Positions 12,256 to 22,738 of a DNA stretch of 64,000 nt are shown piece by piece. The first letter of the stretch is position 1, and the number at the start of each line of letters is the position of its first letter. The stretch lies in NCBI GenBank assembly GCA_035236585.1, contig CP141127.1, forward strand, positions 51,706,001-51,770,000, read 5' to 3'. A program made the translations under genes and the position numbers. Under the pieces are notes generated by a model. The model did not search any database, was not told where the DNA came from, and saw only the letters and a list, made by a program, of their open reading frames with translations. Source of the DNA: Warburgia ugandensis (Eukaryota; Streptophyta; Magnoliopsida; Canellales; Canellaceae).

Positions 12256-13065
12256 AAACGGCTTCTTGAAAGGTGGCCTGGGTCCAGATGACTGAAATGG
12301 TCTCTTTCCTTTATTTCTCATGGTGTTGATGTTCTTCATTTCCTTCATCACCCGATTCCTTTGATAATCTTTTTCGTATAAGGAGGCCATCTCTACTGCC
12401 TTGGCTACGATGGAAGGTTGGGAACCTAGAACTCTGCTCCTGAGTCCTGGGTTGAGCCCATCTACAAATCTTTCTGCCGCATCTTCCACATCAGCACAAG
12501 CACGTGGTGCAAATCTTCGAAGGCTGATGAATCTATTTTCATACTGTTGGACAGTCATATTTCCTTGTTCTAAGTCCATAAATTCCTTTTCATTCTGTTT
12601 CCTTACGTGTTTAGGATAATATTTGTCATTAAAGGCCTTTTCAAACTCTTCCCATCCTATTGTTTCTCACTGGTCAAAATAAGTTCTTTATGTGGTTTCC
12701 CACCGAAAGGTAGCCTCACCCCTAAACACAAATGTGGCCATGGGTACTTTTATTTCTTCAGCTATGTTCATGGCCTTAAATATCTTTTCAATATCAATTA
12801 ACCATTTTTCAGCTGTAGATGCTTCATCTTCTCCTGTGAATGAGGGAGCTAATTTCTGAAACCTTTCTAACTAAACCTCAGTCCTATCTATTACTTTATC
12901 AATGGAAGGATCTCGGGTGGTAGGAGTTTGGCTTTGATTACTCATGTATTGTCCCTTATGTTGTAGAAATTGCTGGAATAATTCGACCTTCCCATTGCCC
13001 GACCTAGTGGAGTCCACTGGTGGGGCTTCAGGTCTTGGAGCGTTGCTTCCTTTCTTCTTAGGCAT
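12250..13065 (-). pseudogene. Gag fragment
   Basis: MPKKKGSNAPRPEAPP begins at 13065. The capsid segment continues through KWLIDIEKIFK-type sequence to FISLRRFAPRACADVEDA and SLYEKDYQRN, and ends at PPFKKPFE where the interior is cut. Breaks include a CAG-to-TAG stop at 12871-12873 (CAG in A2) and a TGA near 12669. The zinc knuckle and everything downstream are absent. Non-functional remnant. Confidence 0.88.
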
Positions 13066-13205
13066 CTGTAATCACAAGGTAATTTACCAGACCGTAGTAG
13101 GTGTTATCCTATTACCCCTTACTCTTTCATGGATGAAACTTGATTATAAGTTATTCGCCTCATAACTGGGCTGTGAATAACGTTAAACCATGCTCTGACA
13201 CCAAC
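12256..13205 (-). mobile_element. Truncated A interior with gag fragment, sharing the A2 3' LTR
   Basis: A 950-base piece runs from the primer binding site (13192-13204) through the gag leader to the middle of gag. It is cut at 12256, where the satellite begins. It lies directly beyond the 3' LTR of A2 in the same orientation, as in a tandem pair sharing one LTR. It is not a separate insertion, because no second LTR or target duplication separates it from A2. Confidence 0.85.
13192..13204 (-). other. Primer binding site of the truncated A interior
   Basis: The element strand reads TTGGTGTCAGAGC, one mismatch from the A1 and A2 sites. It lies one base from the LTR at 13206, which shows that this LTR once served as the 5' LTR of the left-hand copy. 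Confidence 0.85.
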
Positions 13206-15717
13206 TGTGACGACCCGGGTTTTTATATGATGCAAATTTGATAAAAAGGCAAGATCTCTTGTTTTATAAATATGAAATGCATGAAAATATTTTTATTTTA
13301 GAAAACAATCTTTCATAAAAACCCCAAGGGTCAAAACACATTTTCAAATTATCTAGCCATGGCAAAGTTTTAAATCAACATTATTCCCAAGAAAGTGTTA
13401 GTCACAGCCTCAGCTATAGAGAGTAACTACAATCAAGTAACATTGAAAGATATGGTAGGGGTTTACTTACTTGCGCTTAGTCTGGGTGTCTTCTGTCACA
13501 AGCGTTCCTTGCCCTTAAGTGTTTACTTTGTGTCTTAAAAATGTCGAGGATTGGGTGAGTATATACTATACTCAGTAGGAGTCTATCACTACTAGTTTTG
13601 CAATGCATGCTACGTTTAAAATCAAATGCTCTTTAAAACATGTGCATGTTTGAACACTCATGTTCAATATCGATATCAAAAACCATTGTTAGATTAGAAT
13701 ACTAACGACTTAAAGAATCACACAAACCAAGTCGAAAGTATCATATATCATAAACATAATGATATGCATAAGATGCTCAACTGAATCCAACTCATGGATA
13801 TCTGGTATGGTATGGTCGACCAACCTCATATCATGCCATATGCAATGCAAGTAAGTCCACGAAACCATAGGGCCCAACTATGCCCACGACCTCGCCGCTG
13901 TGTGGTCCCCGGGTACCTAAGGACACAGCGTCATAGCCTCCACGGGGCATATGACACATCGACCCAGTGCCGTGACACCAGTGGTAGCCCCCTGTACCAC
14001 ATGCAGTCAACGTAGGGACATGCCCTTTTTGGGTGTGGTACCCAATCCACCTAGTAGTGGTAGAGGCTGGGAGGCCACCCCAACCTCTCGGCATAGCGTC
14101 CAGGAGCTTACTAGCCCAAATCATATACGATCAAAGAAGCAAAAACATCTCGTTTTCAAAACCTATCCTCTTTGGCTCCCTCACAACTGCCTACCCATCG
14201 TCTTTTTGGGCACTCCAGCGTCTTTTGGTAACCCTCAAGGACATGCAATTTTGCAAGAACTCAATGCTCACAAATCATGCAATATATGCAATTATTTGCA
14301 AAACATATCTATGCATAATGTATTGATCATATGCATGCTGAATTCATTTATATGCTAAACAAGTAATAAAATAAGTCATATAAGTATACTTAAAACATGC
14401 AGTCTGAAACAATCATGGCTCTTTTTAAGAGTCAAGTAGTGATAGAGCACCTACCTGGCTAGGTCGTGCTAATCCCCTTGTCATCGTATGCTCCTGAACA
14501 TGGTTTAGGGAATCAAGGTTAGTTTGGCATATCTTTTATAGGTTTTAGAGTGGTTGGTCTTACTACTTAGGTATTAAGAGTTCATCCCCATGCCTATGGG
14601 TGTCCTAAGGTCCTAATAGGGCCTTGGTATCATCAAGTTTACAAGGATTTAGTAGCCCCGCACCACTATCATAGTCTAAGGGTCGTGACCATCTTAGATT
14701 GGACCTTGATCAGGGATTTTATAGTTTAGGTGTGTCCGCGTCATCGACACAGACACAACGCCTTTTGCGGCACCTCAATCGGAGCCCTAGATCTCAAGTT
14801 ATAAGCTTTTTAGTATCACATGTACATAAAAGGTCAAATGAAGCAAGGTGGAAGCCTGGGACACTAACACGTCCTGCGTCAGTGGCAGGCGCCTCAGCGG
14901 GCGCGTGGGCAAACGCACCATGGCTTCCACCAGGCTTTTTCATTTGCGGGCGCGTACGGTTTCTCTTGAATGCGAACGACGCATTTCGTTCGTTGGGGGA
15001 CCGGGGTGTCCTTGGGACGCCCTAGTTCAACCCTGTCGAACCAGTGCGCCCCAGGGATCGCCCCTGGGTCCTTTGTGACTCTCTAGGGCTTTGTTTTATA
15101 TGATTTTAAATGCAAAAACTTAGGGAAACCTAGCCTAAGACTAAGGGGAAGACGAGTTTGGAGAGATTTTGGGCATACCTGGTTCGTTGCCGCGTTTTTC
15201 TCCACGTTTCCCCTCTTGGTTGCTTCTCCAAAATAGGTTTTTCCCAATCTTTTGGGCTGCTATTAGAGGCACCCAAGAGCTCTATTTATAGAGCTATAAG
15301 AGGGTTCTGGAGGGGGCTCTCACCGCCTTTGAATGGCGGTGGAGAAACCTCCAGAATGGTGGTGATTTCTCCTCCAAACACCGCCGTTCTAGAACCCTCT
15401 AGGAGGTTGAAGAAGAGGGGTGCCCGTATCAAAACGGGCCCTGTGTTTCTCAGGCTAAATCCGTTTTTTAATGAAAATTACATTTTTGCCCCTAAACTTC
15501 AAAGGGCCATAACTTGCACATTTTAACTCCGTTTTGGGTGATTTTGGTCTTGTTGGATTCCTTGTTCCAAGACGCACCTAATGGTACCATTTTCAACACC
15601 AAATTTCTGGGTTCAGTCAGGGTGAATAGTGAAATGACCAAAATACCCTTATCTTCAAAAACTGAACTTTTCATTGCTAACTTGGGATTTTAATGTTACA
15701 AAATTGGAGTCATTACA
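13206..15717 (-). repeat. 3' LTR of A2, shared with the left-hand gag fragment
   Basis: The plus strand begins TGTGACGACCCGGG and ends GAGTCATTACA, so the element strand reads TGTAATGACTC...CGTCACA. The 2512 bases hold U3 with inverted GGCGGTG modules (15325-15400), a TATA box at 15282-15293, a GC-rich leader (14870-15010), and a long AT-rich U5 with the A/C shared segments at 13550-14330. Frames inside it, such as the plus frame at 15158-15526, are not genes. Confidence 0.9.
15282..15293 (-). promoter_or_regulatory. TATA box of the A2 3' LTR
   Basis: The element strand reads CTCTATAAATAG within an AGCTCTATAAATAGAGCT palindrome. The equivalent block in the 5' LTR is at 22324-22337. Confidence 0.75.
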
Positions 15718-15730
15718 TTCTTACCCCCTT
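15718..15730 (-). other. Polypurine tract of A2
   Basis: AAGGGGGTAAGAA on the element strand touches the 3' LTR start TGTAATGAC. Confidence 0.85.
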
Positions 15731-15768
15731 AGGGGAATTTTGCCCCCGAAATTCTACAATATATACAG

Positions 15769-17305
15769 TCAAAAGATCTCGGGGTACTTTTCTCGCATTT
15801 CTGACTCCAGTTCCCAAGTCTCTTCTTCCATGTGCGCATTTCTCCACAAAACTTTGACTAAGTGTATGTCCTTGTTCCGCAGCTTCTTACTCTTACGATC
15901 CCGGATCTCAACTAGTCTCGTCTCTAGCTTGAGATCCTCCGTCAACTCTATGGGTACCTGGTTGATGACATGAGCAGGGTCAGACACGTACCTCCTTAGC
16001 ATAGATACATGGAATACGTTATGCACTTCAGATAGCTGAGGGGGTAGGGCGATCCTGTAGGCCACTTTTCGTACTTTCTCCAGGATTTCAAAAGGTCTTA
16101 TGTAACACGGACTAAGCTTGCCTTTGATACCGAACCGCATAACTCCTTTATTGGGAGATATCCTCAGGAAAATGTGCTCTCCTATGTCGAATTCCAATGG
16201 TCTCCTCCTTCGATCAGCATAGCTCTTTTGGCGGCTTTGAGCTGTGAGGAGGCGACTTCTTATGAGTTTGACCTTCTCGACTCATTGCTCCACCAGCTCG
16301 AACTGGAGCACCCTGGACTCTCCAACTTCACTCCAATTGGTGGGTGATCGACAGGGTCTCCCATAGAGCACCTCGTACGGAGCCATGCCAATGCTTGACT
16401 GAAAGCTATTGTTGTACACAAACTCGACTAACGGTAGGTTTTCATCCCAGCTCTGCTTCCAATCGAGGGCACAGGTTTGTAACATATCTTCGACTATCTG
16501 GATTGTTCGCTCTGACTGTCCATCGGTCTATGGATGGAAGGCTATGCTAAAGTTCAAGGAAGATCCTAAGGATTTTTGGATGGACTTCCAGAGTTGTGAG
16601 GTGAAGCGACTATCCCTATCTGAAGTGATACTAAGGGGTATGCCATGTAAACTTACTATCTCTTTGATGTATAGCTGAGATAGGCTGTCAGTGGATTGGG
16701 TATGGTGTATAGGAAGGAAATGGGCTGTCTTAGTTAATCTGTCAACAATTACCCAAATCATGTCATGACCCTTAGAGGTCCTAGGTAACCCTACGATGAA
16801 GTCCATGGTAATATGGTCCCATTTCCATTCGGGTAACTCAAGGGGTTGTAACAATCCCGCAGGTCTTTGATGTTCAACCTTTACTTGTTGACATGTTAGA
16901 CACTTTGCCACAAATTCCCCTATGTCTCTTTTCATACCATCCCACCAATATTGTCTCTTTAAGTCTTGATACATCTTAGTTCCTCCTGGGTGTATAGTAT
17001 ACTTAGACCGATGAGGCTCTTTTAAGATTTCTTGTCTTAATTCTTCATTAGTCGGTGCCACTAATCTTCCTTGCATGTAAACGCTACCATCTTCCCCTTT
17101 AGTAAACCATGGTTTTCCTATGAAAGCTCGTATATCTGGATCTCCTTTCTGTTCTTGCTTAACCTTTTCATTAATAGCCGACATTATTGTTAGAACTACC
17201 ATAACGATCTTGTGCTTACTTATGTCCTGTTTCCACGTTATTAGTTCTTGAATAGCTTCCTTCTCTTAGTCAATAAACTTGCACACATCCCCTGGGTTTT
17301 TCTAC
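15769..17305 (-). pseudogene. Integrase with chromodomain of A2
   Basis: This end of Pol inserts the cDNA. Visible parts are the zinc-binding HHCC segment (HPGGTKMYQDLKRQYWWDG, then CLTCQQVK) and the catalytic core with the first Asp in MDFIVGLPRT, the second in ITSDRDSRFTS and a later segment [19 protein letters not shown] carrying the Glu. A GPF/Y-like segment (MRFGIKGKLSPCYIRPFEILE) and a chromodomain-like tail (LVKVLWRNAHMEEETWELE, ending near 15769) follow. Chromodomains of this clade are thought to steer insertion to heterochromatin. Stops at 16528-16530 (CAG to TAG in HPQTDG) and near 16262 break the frame, as does a small deletion at the RNase H junction near 17311. Inactive. Confidence 0.9.
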
Positions 17306-18700
17306 TTAATGCATCACATTGGCTTTTCCAGGGTGATAATGAATGGAGAAGTCATAGTCTTTTAAGTATTCCATCCATCTTCTTTGTCGCATGTTTAAGT
17401 CTTGTTGGGAAAAGATATATTTAAGACTCTTATGATCTGTAAAAACTTCAAACTTTTCCCCATATAAATAATGTCTCCAGATTCGCAAGGCAAAGACTAT
17501 GGCTGCTAATTCCAAATCATGGGTCGGGTAATTGACTTCATGCTTCTTGAGTTGCCGAGAAGCATAAGCAATTACCTTCCCATGTTGCATAAGTATGCAG
17601 CCTAGTCCTTGTTGCCAGGCATCACTATATATCTCAAATCTGCCACTTCCTGAAGGTAAGGTAAGGACAGCTGCTGTAGTTAACCTTCTCTTTAGTTCCT
17701 GGAAGCTTTCCTCACATTTATCAGTCCATTCAAATCTTGTGTCTTTCCTGGTCAGCTTAGTTAGAGGTAAAGCAATTTGTGAAAAACCCTCTATGAATCT
17801 CCTGTAATATCTAGCAAGTCCTAAGAAGCTTCTTATTTCTGTGACTGTCTTAGATCTTTCCCATTTCTGTACTGATTCAACCTTAGTAGGGTCAACTGCT
17901 ATGCCATCTTGAGAAATAATGTGTCCTAAGAAATTAACCTTTTCCAGCCAAAACTCACACTTACTAAATTTTGCATATAACTTGTGTGCTCGTAGGGTGC
18001 TTAATGTTATCCTTAGATGTTCCTTATGGTCTTCAGGAGTTTCTGAATATATCAAGATATCATCCACAAACACTATGATGAATTTATCTAAGTACTCCTT
18101 AAACACCCTATTCATGAGGTCCATAAACGCAGTTGGAGCATTAGTTAAACCAAAGGACATCACTCTGAATTCATAATGGCTGTATCGAGTCCTGAAGGCT
18201 GTCTTGGGAATATCTTCTTCTCTAACTCAAAGTTGATGGTATCCGGATCGTAGATCAATCTTAGAGAAGACTCTAGCTGACTGAAGTTGATCGAAAAGAT
18301 CATCAATTCAGGGAAGGGGGTACTTATTCTTAATGGTGACCCTATTTAGTATCCTATAGTCTACAGGGGTCTCATGGAGCCATCCTTTTTCTTAACAAAA
18401 AGGACTGGAGCTCCCCACGGAGATACGCTAGGTCGTATGAACCCTTTGTCAAGTAGTTCCTGTAACTAGGTCTTCAGTTCTTTTAGTTCTGTAGGAGCCA
18501 TTCGGTAAGGAGCTTTGGAAACGGGGGAAGTACTGGGTATAAGATCAATGATAAACTCAATTTCTCTTGGTGGAGGTAGACCTAGTAAGTCCTCAGGGAA
18601 TACGTCAGGAAATTCTTGGCCTACCTCGACATCCTCTAGCTTTGGTTGGGGACTCTCAACAGATTCAATCTTGGCTAAGAAGAAGGGGCATCCCTGAACA
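17306..18700 (-). pseudogene. Reverse transcriptase and RNase H of A2
   Basis: RT starts after the linker VGQEFPDVFPEDL, with the conserved SKAPYRMAP and an SPWGAP-type segment. The catalytic box FVDDILIYS is in the open 285-residue stretch (17306-18163), followed by [10 protein letters not shown] and [11 protein letters not shown]. RNase H follows with [18 protein letters not shown], where the usual catalytic Asp is kept, then [18 protein letters not shown] and [10 protein letters not shown] and RNase H copy the element RNA inside the particle. Stops include CAG to TAG at 18466-18468 and a CGA-to-TGA type change near 18225. The frame runs continuously into integrase except for a small deletion near 17311. 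Confidence 0.9.
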
Positions 18701-19190
18701 ATGTGCTTAACTGCTTTCATGGCAGAAATAACACATGCTCTAGAATAATCCTTTCTTCCTTGGAGGGTGAAAGTGTCTCCATTACGTAGGGTAAAAGTGA
18801 CACATTTCTGGTGGCAATCAACAAAGGCTTGATGAAAGGCTAGCCAGTCCATACCTAGGATGATGTCGAAGTCATTCATATCTAAGTGAATAAGATTGGC
18901 ATGTAGCAAATGATCCTTGATCAAAATGGGGACATCCTGGAGAAAAGAATAAATGGGAAGTGCCTGGTCTACAGGAGTCATGACTTCTAAAGTGAAGTCC
19001 AGGTCCTGTGGTATAATGTCCAAGGTTGATGCAAACTCCCGGGATATGAAAGAATGAGTGGAGCCTGTATCGAATAGAACTTTAACAGGTGTATCATAGA
19101 TAGAAAGAATACCTTCAACTACTGCATTTGAAGCCTGAGCTTGACTGGAAGTGAGGGCAAAGACACGACCTTGGCTCCTTGGAACCTGAT
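18701..19190 (-). pseudogene. Aspartic protease of A2
   Basis: The active-site segment VLFDTGSTHSFISREFAS is followed by a flap region and the second conserved segment DFDIILGMDWLAFHQAFVDC, the standard pattern for plant Ty3/Gypsy protease fused between Gag and RT. It cuts Gag-Pol in the particle. This portion is open in A2. It is inactive only because the frame upstream and downstream is broken. Confidence 0.87.
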
Positions 19191-20162
19191 CTTCTTTACG
19201 CTCTTTAACTTCCCTTTTAGGACAATCATTAGGAAAATGTCCTAATTCTCCACAACTATAGCAAGTGATGTTGAAAATGGGACATGGTTTGCTTGAATGA
19301 TTCCTATTACACCTAGGGCATGTCTTCCAGTCTGGCCTTTTTCCTTTGTTTTCAAATGGCTTCTTGAAAGGTGGTCGGGTCCAGATGATTGAAATGGTCT
19401 CTTTCCTTTATTTCTCATGGTGTTGATGTTCTTAGTTTCCTTCATCGCCTGATTCCTTTGATAATCTTTTTCGTATAGGGAGACCATCTCTACTGCCTTG
19501 GCTATGGTGGAAGGTTGGAAACCTAGAACTCTGTTCCTGAGTCCTGGGTTGAGCCCATCTACAAATCTTTCTACCGCATCTTCCTCATCAGCACAAGCAC
19601 GTGGTGCAAATCTTTGGAGGCTGACGAATCTATTTTCATACTGTTGGACAGTCATGTTCCCTTGTTCTAAGTCCATAAATTCCTTTTCTTTCTGTTTTCT
19701 TACGTGTTTAGGATAATATTTGTCATTAAAGACCTTTTTATACTCTTCCCATCCTATTGTTTCTTGCTGGTCAAAATAAGTCCTTTCCGCTATTTCCCAC
19801 CAAAAGGTAGCCTCTCCTCTAAACACAAATGTGGCCATGGGTACTTTTCTTTCTTCTGCTATGTTCATGGCTTTAAATATCTTTTCAATATCAATTAACC
19901 ATTTTTCAGCTGTAGATGCTTCATCTTCTCTTGTGAATGAGGGAGCTAATTTCTGAAACCTTTCTAACTGAACCTCAGTCCTATCTATTACTTTATTAGG
20001 GGAAGGATCTTGGGTGGTAGGGGTTTGGCTTTGACTACTCATGTATTGTCCCATATGTTGTAGAAATTGCTAGAATAATTCAGCCATCCCATTGCCTGAC
20101 CCAGTGGAGTCCATTGGTGGGGCTTCAAGTCTTGGAACATTGCTTCCTTTCTTTCTAGGCAT
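19191..20162 (-). pseudogene. Gag of A2
   Basis: The start codon is at 20162 (MPRKKGS). A TAG at 20070-20072 replaces a CAG present in the fragment at 12256-13205. After it the frame is open from 20054 with the capsid motifs KWLIDIEKIFKAM, ATFWWEIAE, WEEYKKVFNDKYYP and FAPRACADEEDAVERF. A one-base deletion near 19377 shifts the frame before the CCHC knuckle CYSCGELGHFPNDC (19222-19263). Gag packages RNA into particles. Length and order match plant chromovirus Gag. Confidence 0.9.
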
Positions 20163-20289
20163 CTGTAAATCACAAGGTAATTCACAAGACCTTAGTATGT
20201 GTTATCCTATTACCCCTTACTCTTTCATTAGTGAAACTTGATTATAAGTTATTCTCCCCATAACTGGGCTGTGAGTAATGTTAAACCAC

Positions 20290-20302
20290 GCTCTGATACC
20301 AA
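20290..20302 (-). other. Primer binding site of A2
   Basis: TTGGTATCAGAGC on the element strand, one base after the 5' LTR. Identical to the A1 site. Confidence 0.93.
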
Positions 20303-20303
20303 C

Positions 20304-22738
20304 TGTGACGACCCGAGTTTTATATGATGCAAATTTGATAAAAAGGTGAGATCTCTTGTTTTAGAAATATGAAATGCATGAAATTCTTTTTCTTTTTGGA
20401 AAGCAATCTTTCGTATAAAACCCCGAGTGTCAAAACACATTTTCAAATCATACAGCCATAGCATAGTTTTAAATTGACTCTATTCCCAAGAAAGTGTTAG
20501 TCACAGCCTCAGTTACAGAGAGTAACTACAATCAAGTAACACTGAAAGATAAGGTAGGGGTTTACTCGCTTGTACTTAGCTTGGACGTTAATTATCATGG
20601 GTCTGTCATCGTATATCCTATCCTTAAGTGTTTACTTTGTGTCTGAAAAATGTTAAGGATTGGGTGAGTATATACTATACTCAGTAGGCATCTATCACTC
20701 ATGTCAGAATACTGACCATTGTCAATATTAAAAACCATGTTCAATATCGATATTAAAAACCATTTTCGGAATATTGACGACTTAAAGAATCGCATAATCC
20801 AAGTCAAAAGTATCATATATATATCATAAACACAATGATATCCATAAAATGCTCAGTTGAATCCAACTCATGGATATATGGTATGGTATGGTCGACCAAC
20901 CTCATGTCATGCCATATGCAATGCAAGTAAATCCACAAAAACATAGGGCCCACTATGCCCACGACCTCGTCGCCGTGTGGTCCCCGGGTACCTAGGGACA
21001 CTCGATCATAGCCTCCACGGGGCATATGACACATCGACCCAGTGCCGTGACACCAGTGGTAGCCCCCTGTACCACATGCAGTCGACGTAAGGACATGCCC
21101 TTTTTGGGCGTGGTACCCATTCCACCTAATAGTGGTAGAGGCTAGGAGGCCACCCCAGTCCTCTCGGCATAACACCCACGAGCTTACTAGCCCAAATCAT
21201 ATATGATCAAACAAGCAAAAACCTCTTTTTCAAAACCTATCCTCTTTGGGTCCCTCACAATTGCCTGGCCCTCACAACTACCTACCCAGCGTCTTTTGGT
21301 AACCCTCAAGGACATGCAATTTTTCAAAAACTCAATGCTCACAAATCATGCAATACATGCAATTGTTTGCAAAACATGTCTATGCATAATGTATTTGTCA
21401 TATGCATGCTGAATTCGTTTATAAACTTAAGTCATGCTAAACAAGTCATATAACTTAAACTTAAAACATACATTCTCAAAACAATCATGGGTTCTTTTAA
21501 AAAGTCTAGTAGCGATAGAGCACCTACCTGGCTAGATCGCGCTAATCCTCTTGTCCTCGTATGCTCCTGAACATGGTTTTGGGGAACAAGGTTAGCTTGG
21601 CCTATTTCTATAAGTTTTAGAATATTTTACCAGACTACTTAGGCATTAAGGGTTCATTCTCATGCCTAAGGGTCTCCTAAGGTCCCTAATTAGGCCTTGG
21701 TATAGTCAGGTTTACAAAGGTTTAGTGGCCCTGTGCCACTATTATGGTTTAAGGGTCATGCCCACCTTAGATAGGTCCTTGATCAAGTATTTTATGATTT
21801 GAGTGTGTCCGCGTCATTGATAAGGACACAACGCCTTTCGTGGCACCTCAATCGGAGTCCTAGAACTCAAGTTATAAGCTTTTTAGTACCGAGTGTACAT
21901 AGAAGAGGTGGAAGCCGAGGACACTGACGCGTCTCGCGTCAGCGGCATGCGCCCCAGCAGGTGCGTCTGCCGACACACCGGGCTTCCGCCCGTGATTCTC
22001 ACTTGTGGGCGCATCCACGAGGTGCGTTTCGATTTGACAGGGACCTAGGCATCCTCGGAACTCCCTGGTTCAACCCTGTCGAACCAGTGCCCCCCAGGGA
22101 CCGTCCCTGGGTCCTTTGTGGCTCCTTAGACCCCCGTTTTGCATGATCTTTCATGCAAAAACTTGGGGAAACTTAGCCTAGGACTAGGGGGGAGATGGGT
22201 TTGGAGGGGTTTTGGGCATACCTGGTTCATGGCCGAGTTTTTCTGATGTTTTCTCCTCTTGTTTGCTTCTCCACAATGGGTTTTTCCCAAGCTTTTGGGC
22301 TGCCATTAGAGGCGCCCAAGAGCTCTATTTATAGAGCTAGAAGAGGGTTCTGGAGGGGGTTCTTATCGCCATTGAATGGGGGTATTTTCTCCCCTAAACA
22401 CCACCGTTCTAGAACTCTCCAGGAGGTTGAAGAAGAGGGGTGCTCGTATCAAAATGGGTCCCTATGTTTCTCAGGCTAAATCTGTTTTTTAATGTAAATT
22501 ACACTTTTGCCCTTAAGCTTCAAAGCACTATAACTTGCTCATTTTAACTCCGTTTTGAGTGATTTTAGTCTTGTTGGATTTATTTTTCTGAGACACACCT
22601 AAGGGTACTACTCTTACAACCAAATTTCTAGGTCCAGTCAAGGTGAATAGTGAAATGACAAAAATACCCTTATCTCCAAAAAGTGAACTTTTCATTACTA
22701 ACCTAGGATTTCAATGTTACAAAAATGGATTCATTACA
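20304..22738 (-). repeat. 5' LTR of A2
   Basis: It begins TGTGACGACCCGAG and ends TCATTACA at 22738, with a TATA box at 22324-22337. It is colinear with 13206-15717 but carries deletions, such as parts of 20690-20760 and of the U3 module near 22370. The satellite starts immediately to its right, so A2 sits in or beside satellite DNA. Confidence 0.9.

Larger units (their letters stand above)
13206..22738 (-). mobile_element. Element A2, complete Ty3/Gypsy chromovirus, decayed
   Basis: All parts are present on the minus strand: 5' LTR 20304-22738, primer site 20290-20302, gag, protease, RT, RNase H, integrase with chromodomain, polypurine tract at 15718 and 3' LTR 13206-15717. Total length is 9.5 kb with a 4.6 kb interior. 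No 5-base target duplication can be scored, because the left flank is another A interior. Many C-to-T nonsense changes and LTRs of unequal length (2512 and 2435) indicate an old insertion. It is the best reference copy for family A. Confidence 0.9.

Noticed and set aside
15769..20162. Endogenous plant pararetrovirus (caulimovirid)
   Set aside because: Integrase, chromodomain, LTRs, primer site and purine tract are all present and no movement-protein region is seen, so this is a Ty3/Gypsy retrotransposon.
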